Shown here: positions 13,996 through 21,567 of the stretch, piece after piece
How positions within the stretch are numbered: position 1 is the first letter of the stretch
Layout of the letters: each line of letters starts with the position of its first letter
NCBI GenBank assembly: GCA_964453265.1
Contig: CAYVNU010000015.1
Span: 1-27,342 of the forward strand
DNA length: 27,342 nucleotides
From: CAYVNU01 sp964453265
Lineage (GTDB): Bacteria > Patescibacteriota > Doudnabacteria > UBA920
Direction of reading: 5' to 3'
Notes under the pieces: model-generated
The model's database searches: none
Seen by the model: only the letters and a program-made list of their open reading frames with translations
What the model was told of the DNA's origin: nothing
Translations under genes and position numbers: made by a program

Positions 13996-14436
13996 ATGCA
14001 CACTAAAGATAACGCACAATTTCATATTATTCAGGCGCAGGGATGGGTTAGAAAAGACGGGAAGTTTTTATTGGCCCAAAGGTCTTTTAAAGAACTGCAG
14101 GCGCCGGGTGTGTGGTCTATTCCGGGTGGAAAAGTTGAGGGTAGTGTTGGCTTAGGTGTTGTGGAAGAAACTTTAAAAAAAGAAATATTAGAGGAAGTCG
14201 GGATAGAAATAAAAAACAAACCGGTATATATTGGTAGTGACGCATTTGTAAGGGTAGACGGCGCGCATGTGGTGGGTTTGTGTTTTTTATGCGATTGGCA
14301 GGCCGGCGAGGCCAAGGCTTTAGAAGATACGGAGCAAATTAAGTGGTTTAGCCTCCAAGAACTGCAGAATTTTAAAGACGCAGAGCCTTTTTTAAAAAGC
14401 CTAATAAATGTTTTAAACGACTTTTTACTAAAGTAG
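13996..14436 (+). CDS. NUDIX hydrolase with extended Nudix loop
   Basis: A 146-aa NUDIX protein. SIPGGKVE (41-48) is followed by a three-residue longer loop than the classic box, then ETLKKEILEEVGI (58-70), with K62 replacing Arg and the metal-binding E66 and E67 intact. This spacing (GGKVE...vlE.TLkREvlEE) occurs in a known subfamily. The N-terminal QGWVRKDGKFLLAQRS is the usual first strand. Its ATG follows the stop of the deoxyribosyltransferase-like gene without a gap, implying translational coupling. A role in clearing modified nucleotides is likely, but the substrate is unknown. Confidence 0.85.
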   Translation: MHTKDNAQFHIIQAQGWVRKDGKFLLAQRSFKELQAPGVWSIPGGKVEGSVGLGVVEETLKKEILEEVGIEIKNKPVYIGSDAFVRVDGAHVVGLCFLCDWQAGEAKALEDTEQIKWFSLQELQNFKDAEPFLKSLINVLNDFLLK

Positions 14437-14477
14437 TTTTTTTGTCTTTGTGGTTAAATTTTGCTAGTATTAACCTA

Positions 14478-14483
14478 TATAAT
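14478..14483 (+). promoter_or_regulatory. -10 box of the sigma factor/hisS unit
   Basis: A perfect TATAAT ends 8 nt before the ATG at 14492, which suggests a leaderless mRNA. No good -35 box is visible. Confidence 0.55.
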
Positions 14484-14491
14484 TTTTACAT

Positions 14492-15160
14492 ATGGGCGAA
14501 CAAGTCGTAGTAGATCCTGAATTAACTGAAAAATCAAAAGAAATTAATTTTGCTGACTTAGCATTGCAAATAAAAGAAGGTTCAAACGAAGCAGAAAAAA
14601 CTTTGTATGAATTTATAAAAGTAAGATCAAAATCTTTTTTAAGTAATAGACTTAGAGAAAATTGTGATTTGCTAGAGGACATTATAAGTGAGAGTTTCTT
14701 AAAAATCATTAATAAGTTAAAAAGCGATCGTTTAATTAGTATTGGTGACTTTAAATCTTACTGGTTGGGTATTGTTAAAAATACCGCTAGGGAATTTATC
14801 GCTAGAAGAATAACAGAAAAAAACAGGAATTTACCGGCCTCTACTTTAGAAGGGTATAATCTTTTAGAAAAGCTTTTAAATAGCAGTGCAAATGTTGGCA
14901 ATGAAAATGCAAATGACCCTGAGACCGAATTATTAAGCAGGGAAAGGTTGCAAATAGCAGAGACATTAATTAACAGTTTGACTGAGAAAAAAGATAGGCG
15001 AATTTTAAAAATGTTTTATTTAGAAGGTGAGACAAAACAAGAAATTTGTGAGGAGCTTGATATGAGTGAAGGTGAATTTAAAAACAGGAAACATAGAGCA
15101 TTAAAACAAATAAAAGAGATATATAATAATTTACAGCAAACCAATGGCACAGGAAAATAA
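14492..15160 (+). CDS. Sigma-70 family (ECF-like) factor
   Basis: A 222-aa sigma factor. Region 2 covers about residues 27-105 (ENCDLLEDIISESFLKIINK and FKSYWLGIVKNTAREFIAR). Region 4 lies at about 155-210 (LTEKKDRRILKMFYLEGETK, then EICEELDMSEGEFKNRKHRA). The linker is ~45 residues and acidic. Its 3' end overlaps the start of hisS by 17 bp, so the two are translated from one mRNA. A sigma factor cotranscribed with an aminoacyl-tRNA synthetase is unusual. It is the third sigma gene of the window, counting the broken one. Confidence 0.87.
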   Translation: MGEQVVVDPELTEKSKEINFADLALQIKEGSNEAEKTLYEFIKVRSKSFLSNRLRENCDLLEDIISESFLKIINKLKSDRLISIGDFKSYWLGIVKNTAREFIARRITEKNRNLPASTLEGYNLLEKLLNSSANVGNENANDPETELLSRERLQIAETLINSLTEKKDRRILKMFYLEGETKQEICEELDMSEGEFKNRKHRALKQIKEIYNNLQQTNGTGK

Positions 15161-16439
15161 CAAACTTTCTTTAGAGCCTTATAAAGGCACGCGGGATTTT
15201 TATCCACGGGATAATTTTATTCAAAACTACATTTTTTCCGTTTGGCGAAAAGTTTGCCAAAGTTATGGGTATTTAGAATACAATGCTTCCATTTTAGAAG
15301 AAACCGAACTTTACAAATCTAAAAGCGGCGAAGAAATTGTTAACGAACAAACTTATAGTTTCATCGACCGCGGTGGCAGAAACGTAACTATTCGTCCGGA
15401 AATGACGCCAACCGTGGCCAGAATGGTAGCGCAAAAAAGAAAAGAATTAACTTTTCCTTTACGTTGGTTTAGTATTCCAAACCTTTTCCGTTATGAACGG
15501 CCTCAGCGTGGGCGCTTGCGCGAACACTGGCAGTTAAACGCAGATATTTTTGGCGTAGAAGGCAGCGAGGCAGACGTAGAAGTTATTTCGCTAGCTTATT
15601 CTATTATGAAAGGTTTTGGAGCTAAGGACGAGGATTTTAAAATTAAAATTAATTCTCGCAGACTTTTAAATTATTTACTTGGCGGAGTGTTTGGTTTAAG
15701 TGAAGAAAAACAGCACCTCGCCACCAAGCTTTTAGACCGTAGTAGAAAAATTAGTAAAGAAGAATTAAAGACTCAGGCTCAAGAAATAATTTCAGACGAA
15801 AGGTCTGTGGAAATTTTCTTACAAATTTTAGAAACCGGAAATTTAGGTTTAATAATGGAAGACAAAGCAAGTCCGGAAAAAACTGAACTTCGGGACGTAT
15901 TAGAAAATTTAAAAAAAGCCGGCATAGGCAACGCAGAATTTGATTTAAGTATTGCTAGGGGTTTTGACTATTACACAGGCGTGGTATTTGAAGTGTTTGA
16001 CGTAAGCCCACAAAACAATCGAGCGTTGTTTGGCGGTGGCAGGTATGACGACTTAGTCGGTATTTTTGGCGTAGAAAAAGTTCCGGGTATGGGTTTTGGC
16101 ATGGGCGACGTAACCATTCGCGACTTTTTAGAAACTCACAATTTGCTACCGGAGTATAGTGCATCTGTTAAATTATACATCTGCCACCTTGAGGGTTACT
16201 CAGAGGAGGCCAATAAATTGGCACGCTACATTAGGGAGCAGGGCGTAAATGTTGCGGTAGACTTAACTGACCGTAAAGTTTCAGGGCAAGTTAAAACCGC
16301 AGACAAAGAAAGTATTCCTTATGTTTTGGTAGTGGGGGAAGAGGAAGTTAAAAATGGAAAGTTTAAGGTAAAAAATTTAAATGATTCATCTGAAACTGAA
16401 GTTGAAAGAGAAAAAATCGCTGAATTTTTAAAAATCTAA
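15144..16439 (+). CDS. hisS: Histidyl-tRNA synthetase
   Basis: Class II aminoacyl-tRNA synthetase charging tRNA-His; 431 aa, normal length. KGTRDFYP near the N-terminus, motif 2 around LFRYERPQRGRLREHWQLN, the HisRS signature ARGFDYYTGVVFEVF, GGGRYDDLVGIFG, and motif 3 with PGMGFGMGDVTIRDFL are present. The C-terminal anticodon-binding domain follows from about residue 335 (VKLYICHLE...VAVDLTDRKVSGQVKTADK). The ATG lies inside the end of the sigma gene. The HD-domain gene begins directly after its stop. Confidence 0.96.
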   Translation: MAQENNKLSLEPYKGTRDFYPRDNFIQNYIFSVWRKVCQSYGYLEYNASILEETELYKSKSGEEIVNEQTYSFIDRGGRNVTIRPEMTPTVARMVAQKRKELTFPLRWFSIPNLFRYERPQRGRLREHWQLNADIFGVEGSEADVEVISLAYSIMKGFGAKDEDFKIKINSRRLLNYLLGGVFGLSEEKQHLATKLLDRSRKISKEELKTQAQEIISDERSVEIFLQILETGNLGLIMEDKASPEKTELRDVLENLKKAGIGNAEFDLSIARGFDYYTGVVFEVFDVSPQNNRALFGGGRYDDLVGIFGVEKVPGMGFGMGDVTIRDFLETHNLLPEYSASVKLYICHLEGYSEEANKLARYIREQGVNVAVDLTDRKVSGQVKTADKESIPYVLVVGEEEVKNGKFKVKNLNDSSETEVEREKIAEFLKI

Positions 16440-16440
16440 A

Positions 16441-17064
16441 ATGAAGCATTTAACTAAGCTTTTTAAACTGCTTGAATTAACCCGCAGCCAGCCTCAATAT
16501 GGCTATGCATTGCGCGGAATAGCGCAAGATAATTTAAGTAATTTGGCGGAGCATCATTATTTAGTCGCTTTTATTGGTTGGCAACTAGCTTTGGAGGCCA
16601 ATAGAGCAGGTGCGCATTTAAACGTGCTTAAGGTTTTGGAGATATGTTTAATGCATGATTTAGGTGAGCTTTTTGGCGGCGATATATGCCTGCCATACTC
16701 CAGGGTTAACCCTAAAGCGAAGAATTTAGCCAAAGCTTTTGAAGCAGAAAATCAGAATTTTTTGAGCAAAATGTTCGGCAGCGGAGAAACACACTTTAAA
16801 AGTTTAGCTTTAGAAACAATGCAGCCAAAATCCGACGAAGCAATTGTTGCAAAATTGGCTGACTATTTGGAAGCTACGCATTATTTACAGTACGCAAACA
16901 GTGTAGATAGAGAAAGTTTGGGTTTTGTTGTCGAATTAAAAAATAAAGTGAAAAATATTCAGGATGCAAAAGCTCGTAAGTTTTTTTTAGAATTTATAAA
17001 GACTTGGCCAAAAGAATTTGCAAAAAAACATGATATAAATTCATTTTTAGATTTAAAGAAATGA
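16441..17064 (+). CDS. HD-domain phosphohydrolase (YfbR/HDDC2-like)
   Basis: A 207-aa HD-superfamily metal-dependent phosphohydrolase. The metal and catalytic residues are visible as H38 (AEHHYLVAF), H72-D73 (CLMHDLGELFGGDI) and D141 (KLADYLEA). This arrangement matches 5'-deoxynucleotidases of the YfbR/HDDC2 group, which dephosphorylate deoxynucleoside monophosphates. It starts one base after hisS and overlaps the next gene by four bases (ATGA). Together with the deoxyribosyltransferase-like and NUDIX genes it points to nucleotide-pool control. Confidence 0.83.
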   Translation: MKHLTKLFKLLELTRSQPQYGYALRGIAQDNLSNLAEHHYLVAFIGWQLALEANRAGAHLNVLKVLEICLMHDLGELFGGDICLPYSRVNPKAKNLAKAFEAENQNFLSKMFGSGETHFKSLALETMQPKSDEAIVAKLADYLEATHYLQYANSVDRESLGFVVELKNKVKNIQDAKARKFFLEFIKTWPKEFAKKHDINSFLDLKK

Positions 17065-17705
17065 AAATTGTAATTTTTATTCCAACTACCACGGTGGAAA
17101 ATAACCAGCCAACAGAATGGTTTGCTAAAAGGCTAGACGCCGCGGTAGAATATTATAAAAGCAGAATTGAAGATGATTTATATTTTGTTATTAGTGGGCG
17201 ATGGAATAAGTCGGGCGAGCAAATTAATTCAAGCGAAGCTGAGGTTGCAAAACAGTATATTTTTAAAAAATTGCCTGAAGCTAAAATAATTTTAGAAGAT
17301 ATTTCTTTAGAACTCGGAGGCAATATGGCTTTTTCAAAACCAATAATTGCCGCTCAAAATCCAGATTTAGTTGCTTTATTTTGTTCGCAGGTAAATTTAG
17401 CGCGTATACAGTATTTGGTAGGAAAAATTTTCGCGCCTTCATGGAAAATAGAATATTTTTCGGTAAATGATTCGTTATCAAAAAATCCAAGAGCCATAGC
17501 AAAAGAGCCAAAAGCTTTGATAATGTTTAAAGCATTATTAGATGAAATTGAAATTGGTGATGATGAAGCAGCCAGGAAAGTATTAATGTATAATACTCCA
17601 TTTTATTTTGACGGATTATTTAACGCAAAAAGTTTTTTTGACGAACATTGGCCCGGAGGTTTTGAAGATATTAAAGAAAAAAGATTAAGTATACAGAATA
17701 AATAA
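17061..17705 (+). CDS. DUF218 (YdcF/SanA-like) protein
   Basis: A 214-aa protein with a DUF218 fold. The first strand MKIVIFIPT, FVISGRWN (42-49), INSSEAEVAKQYI (55-67) and ILEDISLELGGNMAFSKPII (the E...T/G.xN segment) follow the family order. No N-terminal membrane anchor is present, so it is probably cytoplasmic, unlike ElyC/SanA. Biochemical function is poorly known; binding of phosphorylated or nucleotide-like ligands has been proposed for the family. It is translationally coupled to the HD gene through an ATGA overlap, and the next NUDIX gene starts right after its stop. Confidence 0.72.
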   Translation: MKIVIFIPTTTVENNQPTEWFAKRLDAAVEYYKSRIEDDLYFVISGRWNKSGEQINSSEAEVAKQYIFKKLPEAKIILEDISLELGGNMAFSKPIIAAQNPDLVALFCSQVNLARIQYLVGKIFAPSWKIEYFSVNDSLSKNPRAIAKEPKALIMFKALLDEIEIGDDEAARKVLMYNTPFYFDGLFNAKSFFDEHWPGGFEDIKEKRLSIQNK

Positions 17706-18110
17706 ATGTTATTACAAGTCGGCGTAAAGGTTTTATTAAAGAATAGTGAGGGGAAGTTTTTGCTTGTGCGCAGGAATCCAAAAAAATATCCGGAGGTGGG
17801 TGCTGAGTGGGAAATTCCGGGTGGAAGAATAGACCCAGGGTCAGCTCTTTTAGATAATTTAAAAAGAGAGGTAATGGAAGAAACGGGTTTAGTATTGTCT
17901 GCTCCGGTTAAGTTAGTAGCCGCACAGGACATATTAAGGGAAGACAGGCATGTGGTAAGACTTACTTATACCGGAACTATAGACGGAAGTCCAAAAATAG
18001 ACGAAGAACATACTGAATACAAATGGTTTTCCGCGGAAGACATTAAAAATTTAGGAGAAATAGATAAATATTTTAAAGAGCTAGTACTAAGTAAGCAAAT
18101 TATTTTATAA
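17706..18110 (+). CDS. NUDIX hydrolase, MutT-like
   Basis: A 134-aa NUDIX protein with an almost canonical box at residues 40-62 (GRIDPGSALLDNLKREVMEE and TGL). The first conserved Glu is replaced by S46, while R54, E55, E58 and E59 are kept, so metal binding should survive. The strand order VGVKVLLKNSEGKFLLVRRN is typical. It is the last gene of the tight plus-strand run and the third NUDIX protein of the window. Confidence 0.88.
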   Translation: MLLQVGVKVLLKNSEGKFLLVRRNPKKYPEVGAEWEIPGGRIDPGSALLDNLKREVMEETGLVLSAPVKLVAAQDILREDRHVVRLTYTGTIDGSPKIDEEHTEYKWFSAEDIKNLGEIDKYFKELVLSKQIIL

Positions 18111-18146
18111 GGAGTTTTTAAGCTCACGTATTGTGTTTAAATTTTT

Positions 18147-18365
18147 ATGAATCAAGGTGTAAAACTTTCCGCAATATTGCTTTTTGTAATTATCGCGCTT
18201 TTGGTATGGGGTTATTTTTGGAAGCCGAATAACCCCAAATATTTATATATAAAAACTTTTGAAGAGTGTGCTCAGGCTGGTTATAAAATTATGGAAAGTT
18301 TTCCCAGACAGTGCAGTTTGCCGAACGGCCAATTTTTTGTGGAAAGCCAAATGAATTACCGATAA
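18147..18365 (+). CDS. Small anchored protein with ESFPRQC motif
   Basis: A 72-aa protein with an N-terminal membrane segment (about residues 7-24, LSAILLFVIIALLVWGYF) and a short exported domain FEECAQAGYKIMESFPRQCS followed by LPNGQFFVE. The pattern C-x(3)-G-x(4)-ESxPRQC-xxPxGxxFVE recurs in small secreted or anchored proteins of CPR bacteria, to my knowledge without a known function. The two cysteines may form a disulfide, which would fit the DsbA-like protein encoded nearby (inference). Confidence 0.7.
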   Translation: MNQGVKLSAILLFVIIALLVWGYFWKPNNPKYLYIKTFEECAQAGYKIMESFPRQCSLPNGQFFVESQMNYR

Positions 18366-18372
18366 AATGTGG

Positions 18373-18378
18373 TATAAT
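18373..18378 (+). promoter_or_regulatory. -10 box of the DoxX gene
   Basis: A perfect TATAAT lies 27 nt before the DoxX ATG. No clear -35 box. Unlike several other promoters here it would leave a short untranslated leader. Confidence 0.45.
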
Positions 18379-18405
18379 ATTATTAAGAAAATTAAAGAAT
18401 AAAAA

Positions 18406-18813
18406 ATGAAGAACAAGAATTTGGGTTTGCTAATATTAAGGCTTGCGCTGGCAATAGTTTTTATTGCTCATGGTTATAGTAAATTAACAGGACTTGAAGG
18501 TACTGGAATGTTTTTTGGTAAATTAGGTATTCCACTTCCTGTGCTAATGGCTTATGTTGTCACGACTGTTGAATTTTTAGGCGGTATATTTATGCTTTTA
18601 GGTATTTTAGTTGAATATGTTGGGGTTTTAATGGCCATAACAATGCTTGTTGCAATTATTACTGCAAAAATGCAAAAAGGCTTTACTTTGCCAATGGAAG
18701 GTAAATATGAATTGGAACTTTTACTGCTTTTAACTTCCTTGTCTTTAGCATTTTTGGGAGCGGGCGATTGGAGTGTTGCGAAACTTTTTAAAAAAAACCA
18801 GCCACAAGTTTAA
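18406..18813 (+). CDS. DoxX family membrane protein
   Basis: A 135-aa integral membrane protein with four helices. The DoxX features are GLLILRLALAIVFIAHGYSK, FGKLGIPLP, the second helix VVTTVEFLGGIFMLLGIL, and the last pair with ELELLLLLTSLSLAFLGAGD. DoxX proteins are linked to quinone-related redox and oxidative stress in other bacteria; the role here is unknown. A terminator hairpin follows the gene. Confidence 0.9.
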   Translation: MKNKNLGLLILRLALAIVFIAHGYSKLTGLEGTGMFFGKLGIPLPVLMAYVVTTVEFLGGIFMLLGILVEYVGVLMAITMLVAIITAKMQKGFTLPMEGKYELELLLLLTSLSLAFLGAGDWSVAKLFKKNQPQV

Positions 18814-18843
18814 AATATAGGGGTAATTAGATTTATAAGTATT

Positions 18844-18876
18844 TAAAGGGTGGCTTATTTAGCCATCTTTTAAAAT
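18844..18876 (+). terminator. Terminator after the DoxX gene
   Basis: AAAGGGTGGCT and AGCCATCTTTT pair around a TATTT loop (one G-T pair) and end in a short T-run. Confidence 0.75.
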
Positions 18877-18898
18877 TGTTAATATAGCAATAAAATTT

Positions 18899-19819
18899 AT
18901 GGAGTTAAATACGCAAGAAGGCAGTCTTAAAAGAAAAGCTTTTTTTACACCGAAAAAAGTAATTTTTGGGATTTTGGTAATTGCGGCTTTGTTTCTTGGA
19001 ATAAAATATTTTATAAAATATCAGTCTGATTTGTATAAAGTCGCCGGGCAAAGCTTAAGCAAAGCTTCTGAAATTGCTAAAACCGCGCAAAAAGAAATTA
19101 CTGTCGCAACTCCCGGTGCGCTTAGAGCAAAAGTTGATTTTAAACAAGCTTTTTTAACCCGAAGCGGAACAATAAATTTTACGAACGTTGAAAGGAAGAA
19201 AAATAATTTAGTCTCTTTAAAAGAAAATACGCTTCTAAATAAAGCCGCCTTAGCAAAAGTTAACGACATGTTTTCAAAACAGTATTTTGAACATATTTCA
19301 CCTACCGGTACAGGTCCTGCTGGTTTAGCGGAGCACGCCGGATATGCTTATATTGCTATTGGCGAAAATTTGGCCTTAGGAAATTTTAAAAATGATGAAG
19401 ACTTAGTAAGCGCCTGGATGAATAGCCCGGGGCATAGGGCCAATATTTTAAATTCAAAATATACTGAAATTGGTGTTGCGGTTTTAGAAGGAGAATATGA
19501 AGGCCATAAAGTTTGGCTGGCTGTTCAGGAATTCGGTAAACCTCAGTCAGATTGTCCGATTGTAGACGAAACATTAAAAAATCAGATGGATTCTGTAAAA
19601 TCTGAGGCAGATTCAATGGAGCCTTCTTTAGCAGCTTTAAAAGAATATTTAGAGAAAACCGAGCCAAAAAGTAAAGATGAAATTGAATTCTATAATCAGC
19701 GAGTCTCCGATTTTAATAACTTAGTTAAAAGTTATAACAACAAGCTAGATATGCTGAAATTTTTAACTAACAGCTATAACTCTCAAGTTAGAAGTTATAA
19801 TACTTGTATTGCGAGTTAG
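18899..19819 (+). CDS. CAP-domain (SCP/PR-1) surface protein
   Basis: A 306-aa protein with a single N-terminal membrane anchor (about residues 20-40), then an extracytoplasmic CAP domain at about 95-215. Conserved CAP residues are visible: H132 in YFEHISPTG, IGENLALG (154-161), and AWMNSPGHRANILN (172-185) with H179. The last ~80 residues form a likely coiled coil ending in asparagine- and tyrosine-rich YNNKL/YNSQVRSYN repeats. Bacterial CAP proteins of this type are exported and of uncertain function (metal-dependent hydrolysis, adhesion). It opens an envelope gene run. Confidence 0.88.
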   Translation: MELNTQEGSLKRKAFFTPKKVIFGILVIAALFLGIKYFIKYQSDLYKVAGQSLSKASEIAKTAQKEITVATPGALRAKVDFKQAFLTRSGTINFTNVERKKNNLVSLKENTLLNKAALAKVNDMFSKQYFEHISPTGTGPAGLAEHAGYAYIAIGENLALGNFKNDEDLVSAWMNSPGHRANILNSKYTEIGVAVLEGEYEGHKVWLAVQEFGKPQSDCPIVDETLKNQMDSVKSEADSMEPSLAALKEYLEKTEPKSKDEIEFYNQRVSDFNNLVKSYNNKLDMLKFLTNSYNSQVRSYNTCIAS

Positions 19820-19872
19820 CTGTATATTTTGTTAAAAAAATGTTATAATATAAGCAAATTAAACTTAAATAT

Positions 19873-21009
19873 ATGAAAAAAATAACATCTTTGATAGTGG
19901 TTTTCGGGCTCTTTTTGAGCCTTTTCGGAACTGTTTTTGCGGCCAATATTATGGTGCCGGAAAAAAATGACCCAAATGTAGTAGTTGGAGCTGCTCAAAA
20001 AATAAAAAACTTATATACCGCAGGTTCTAACGTGGTGGTAAATGGCATGACGGAGGGAGATTTAACCGCTGCCGGTGGAGTCATAAATTTAGTGGGCGAT
20101 GTAGAACAAGATGTTTTATTTGCCGGCGGGAATTTAAATTTAGCCGGTAAGATTGGCGGCGATATTAGGCTCTTAGGTGGCAATGTAATAATTTCTTCCC
20201 CAATAAGCGGCGATATAGTTGGTGCCGGAGGAACATTTAATTTTACTGAAAAATCTTTGGTTGGCGGGGATTTAATTTTAGCCGGCGGAAATATTTATAT
20301 AGACGCGCCAATTAAAGGCAATGTAAAAATTGCCGGAGGCAGTGTAACTATAAATAGTTTGGTTGAGGGAAGCGTAGAAGTTATTGCGTCTAAGCAGTTA
20401 GTCTTTGGACCAAAAGCCCAAGTAAGCGGGAAAATTACTTTAAAGTCGCCCGTAACCGCAGTTATAAAAGACGGTGCAAAAGTTAATCATGTTGAGTTTG
20501 TAAAAATTGAAAACAAGAATTACAAAGGAAATATGAAAGGGTTGGTTACTGCTGGTTTTGCAATAAAATTAGTCGCTTTATTTTTGGCAGCTTGGATAAT
20601 GCTCTATTTGCGAAGAAAAAAGACTTTAGAAGCTTTGGCGGAAATTCACGCGAGTCCGGTTGCTTCTTTAGGTTGGGGGTTGGTCGGGTTAATTGTGGTA
20701 CCGGTGCTTACAATATTGTTGTTTGCTACATTGATTGGGTATTATTTAGCAATAGTTTTGTTGGTTTTATATGTGCTAATGCTTTTAATAGCCTCTGTTT
20801 TAGGAACTTTGTTGGTTGGTAAAACTATTTTAAAATATTTAAGTAATCATGAAAATATTACAGATTGGCAATTAGCTTTGGCAGGTGTTGTAGTTTATAC
20901 AATTTTGTCATTAATTCCAATTTTAGGTTGGCTAGTTATTTTTGTAGTATTTCTTATGAGTTTGGGGCAAATTGTAAAGTTTGCAAAAAATTCTTTTAAA
21001 CAAGAGTAG
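19873..21009 (+). CDS. Exported bactofilin-like beta-repeat protein with C-terminal membrane helices
   Basis: A 378-aa protein. Residues 1-23 are a signal peptide (cleavage after VFA). Residues ~38-215 form a right-handed beta-helix built from short repeats such as GDLTAAGGVINLVGDV, DVLFAGGNLNLAGKI, GDIRLLGGNVIIS and GDLILAGGNIYI, as in polymer-forming (bactofilin-type) domains. From ~225 on there are several membrane helices, interrupted by a charged loop RRKKTLEALAEIHASP. Exported polymer-forming domains on a multi-helix base are common in CPR genomes; a scaffold or envelope-organising role is likely but unproven. A TATAAT (19844-19849) lies 23 nt before the ATG. Confidence 0.82.
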   Translation: MKKITSLIVVFGLFLSLFGTVFAANIMVPEKNDPNVVVGAAQKIKNLYTAGSNVVVNGMTEGDLTAAGGVINLVGDVEQDVLFAGGNLNLAGKIGGDIRLLGGNVIISSPISGDIVGAGGTFNFTEKSLVGGDLILAGGNIYIDAPIKGNVKIAGGSVTINSLVEGSVEVIASKQLVFGPKAQVSGKITLKSPVTAVIKDGAKVNHVEFVKIENKNYKGNMKGLVTAGFAIKLVALFLAAWIMLYLRRKKTLEALAEIHASPVASLGWGLVGLIVVPVLTILLFATLIGYYLAIVLLVLYVLMLLIASVLGTLLVGKTILKYLSNHENITDWQLALAGVVVYTILSLIPILGWLVIFVVFLMSLGQIVKFAKNSFKQE

Positions 21010-21071
21010 AAAAAATTAGTTAATAAAATTAACAATTAACTTTAATACAGGATTTACGAAGTACGAACAAG

Positions 21072-21127
21072 TACGAACTTACGAATAATTTGTTAGAGAG
21101 TACAAAATTATGGTTCGTAAGTTCGTA
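21072..21127. repeat. 14-bp perfect inverted repeat
   Basis: TACGAACTTACGAA (21072-21085) pairs exactly with TTCGTAAGTTCGTA (21114-21127) around a 28-base loop, with extra GTACGAAC units just upstream. It fills much of the 208-bp gap before the YbaB gene and may act as a terminator or be one more palindromic element. Confidence 0.8.
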
Positions 21128-21217
21128 AAAATTTATCCTAGTACCAATTGCTGAGCCATAAATGTCGGCTAAGGTAACGGGGCAAGTAAGATAAAGATTA
21201 TTAAAAAATAAATTTTT

Positions 21218-21496
21218 ATGGGAATATTTGATAAGCTTAAGGATATAAATGAAATGCGCAAGCAGGCAAATCAAATGCAAAGCTTGCTTTCTCAAGAGAC
21301 TGTAAGTGGTCAGTCAAGCGGGGGTAAAATTAAAATTACCATTGACGGAAATATGGAAGTAAAAAGCGTGGAAGTCGCGCCGGAAGTAGCAGGCGATAAG
21401 GCTGAAGTTGCCAGAAATATTCGTTCTGCTTTGGAAGATTTATTTAAAGAGCATAAAAAAATGTTGCAAAAAAAATTCGGTAGCATGATGCAGTAG
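21218..21496 (+). CDS. YbaB/EbfC nucleoid-associated protein
   Basis: A 92-aa small DNA-binding protein. Family features are the N-terminal helix GIFDKLKDINEMRKQANQMQ, the central strand pair KIKITIDGNMEVKSVEVAPE, and the C-terminal helix AEVARNIRSALEDLFKEHKK. YbaB/EbfC forms dimers that bind and bridge DNA. It normally neighbours dnaX and recR, but not here. Confidence 0.93.
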   Translation: MGIFDKLKDINEMRKQANQMQSLLSQETVSGQSSGGKIKITIDGNMEVKSVEVAPEVAGDKAEVARNIRSALEDLFKEHKKMLQKKFGSMMQ

Positions 21497-21567
21497 ACTT
21501 GTGAAATTTGGAATACGAAGTAAGAAGTATGGAAAATCTTTTACGATTTTTCGTAAGTACAGGTTTT

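Noticed and set aside
17061..17067. TGA read as glycine (Gracilibacteria/SR1 code)
   Set aside because: TGA ends the HD-domain gene exactly at a four-base overlap with the next start, and long conserved genes contain no in-frame TGA.
20592..20822. 76-aa plus-strand ORF inside the bactofilin-like gene
   Set aside because: It is a frame-shifted shadow of the membrane-helix region.
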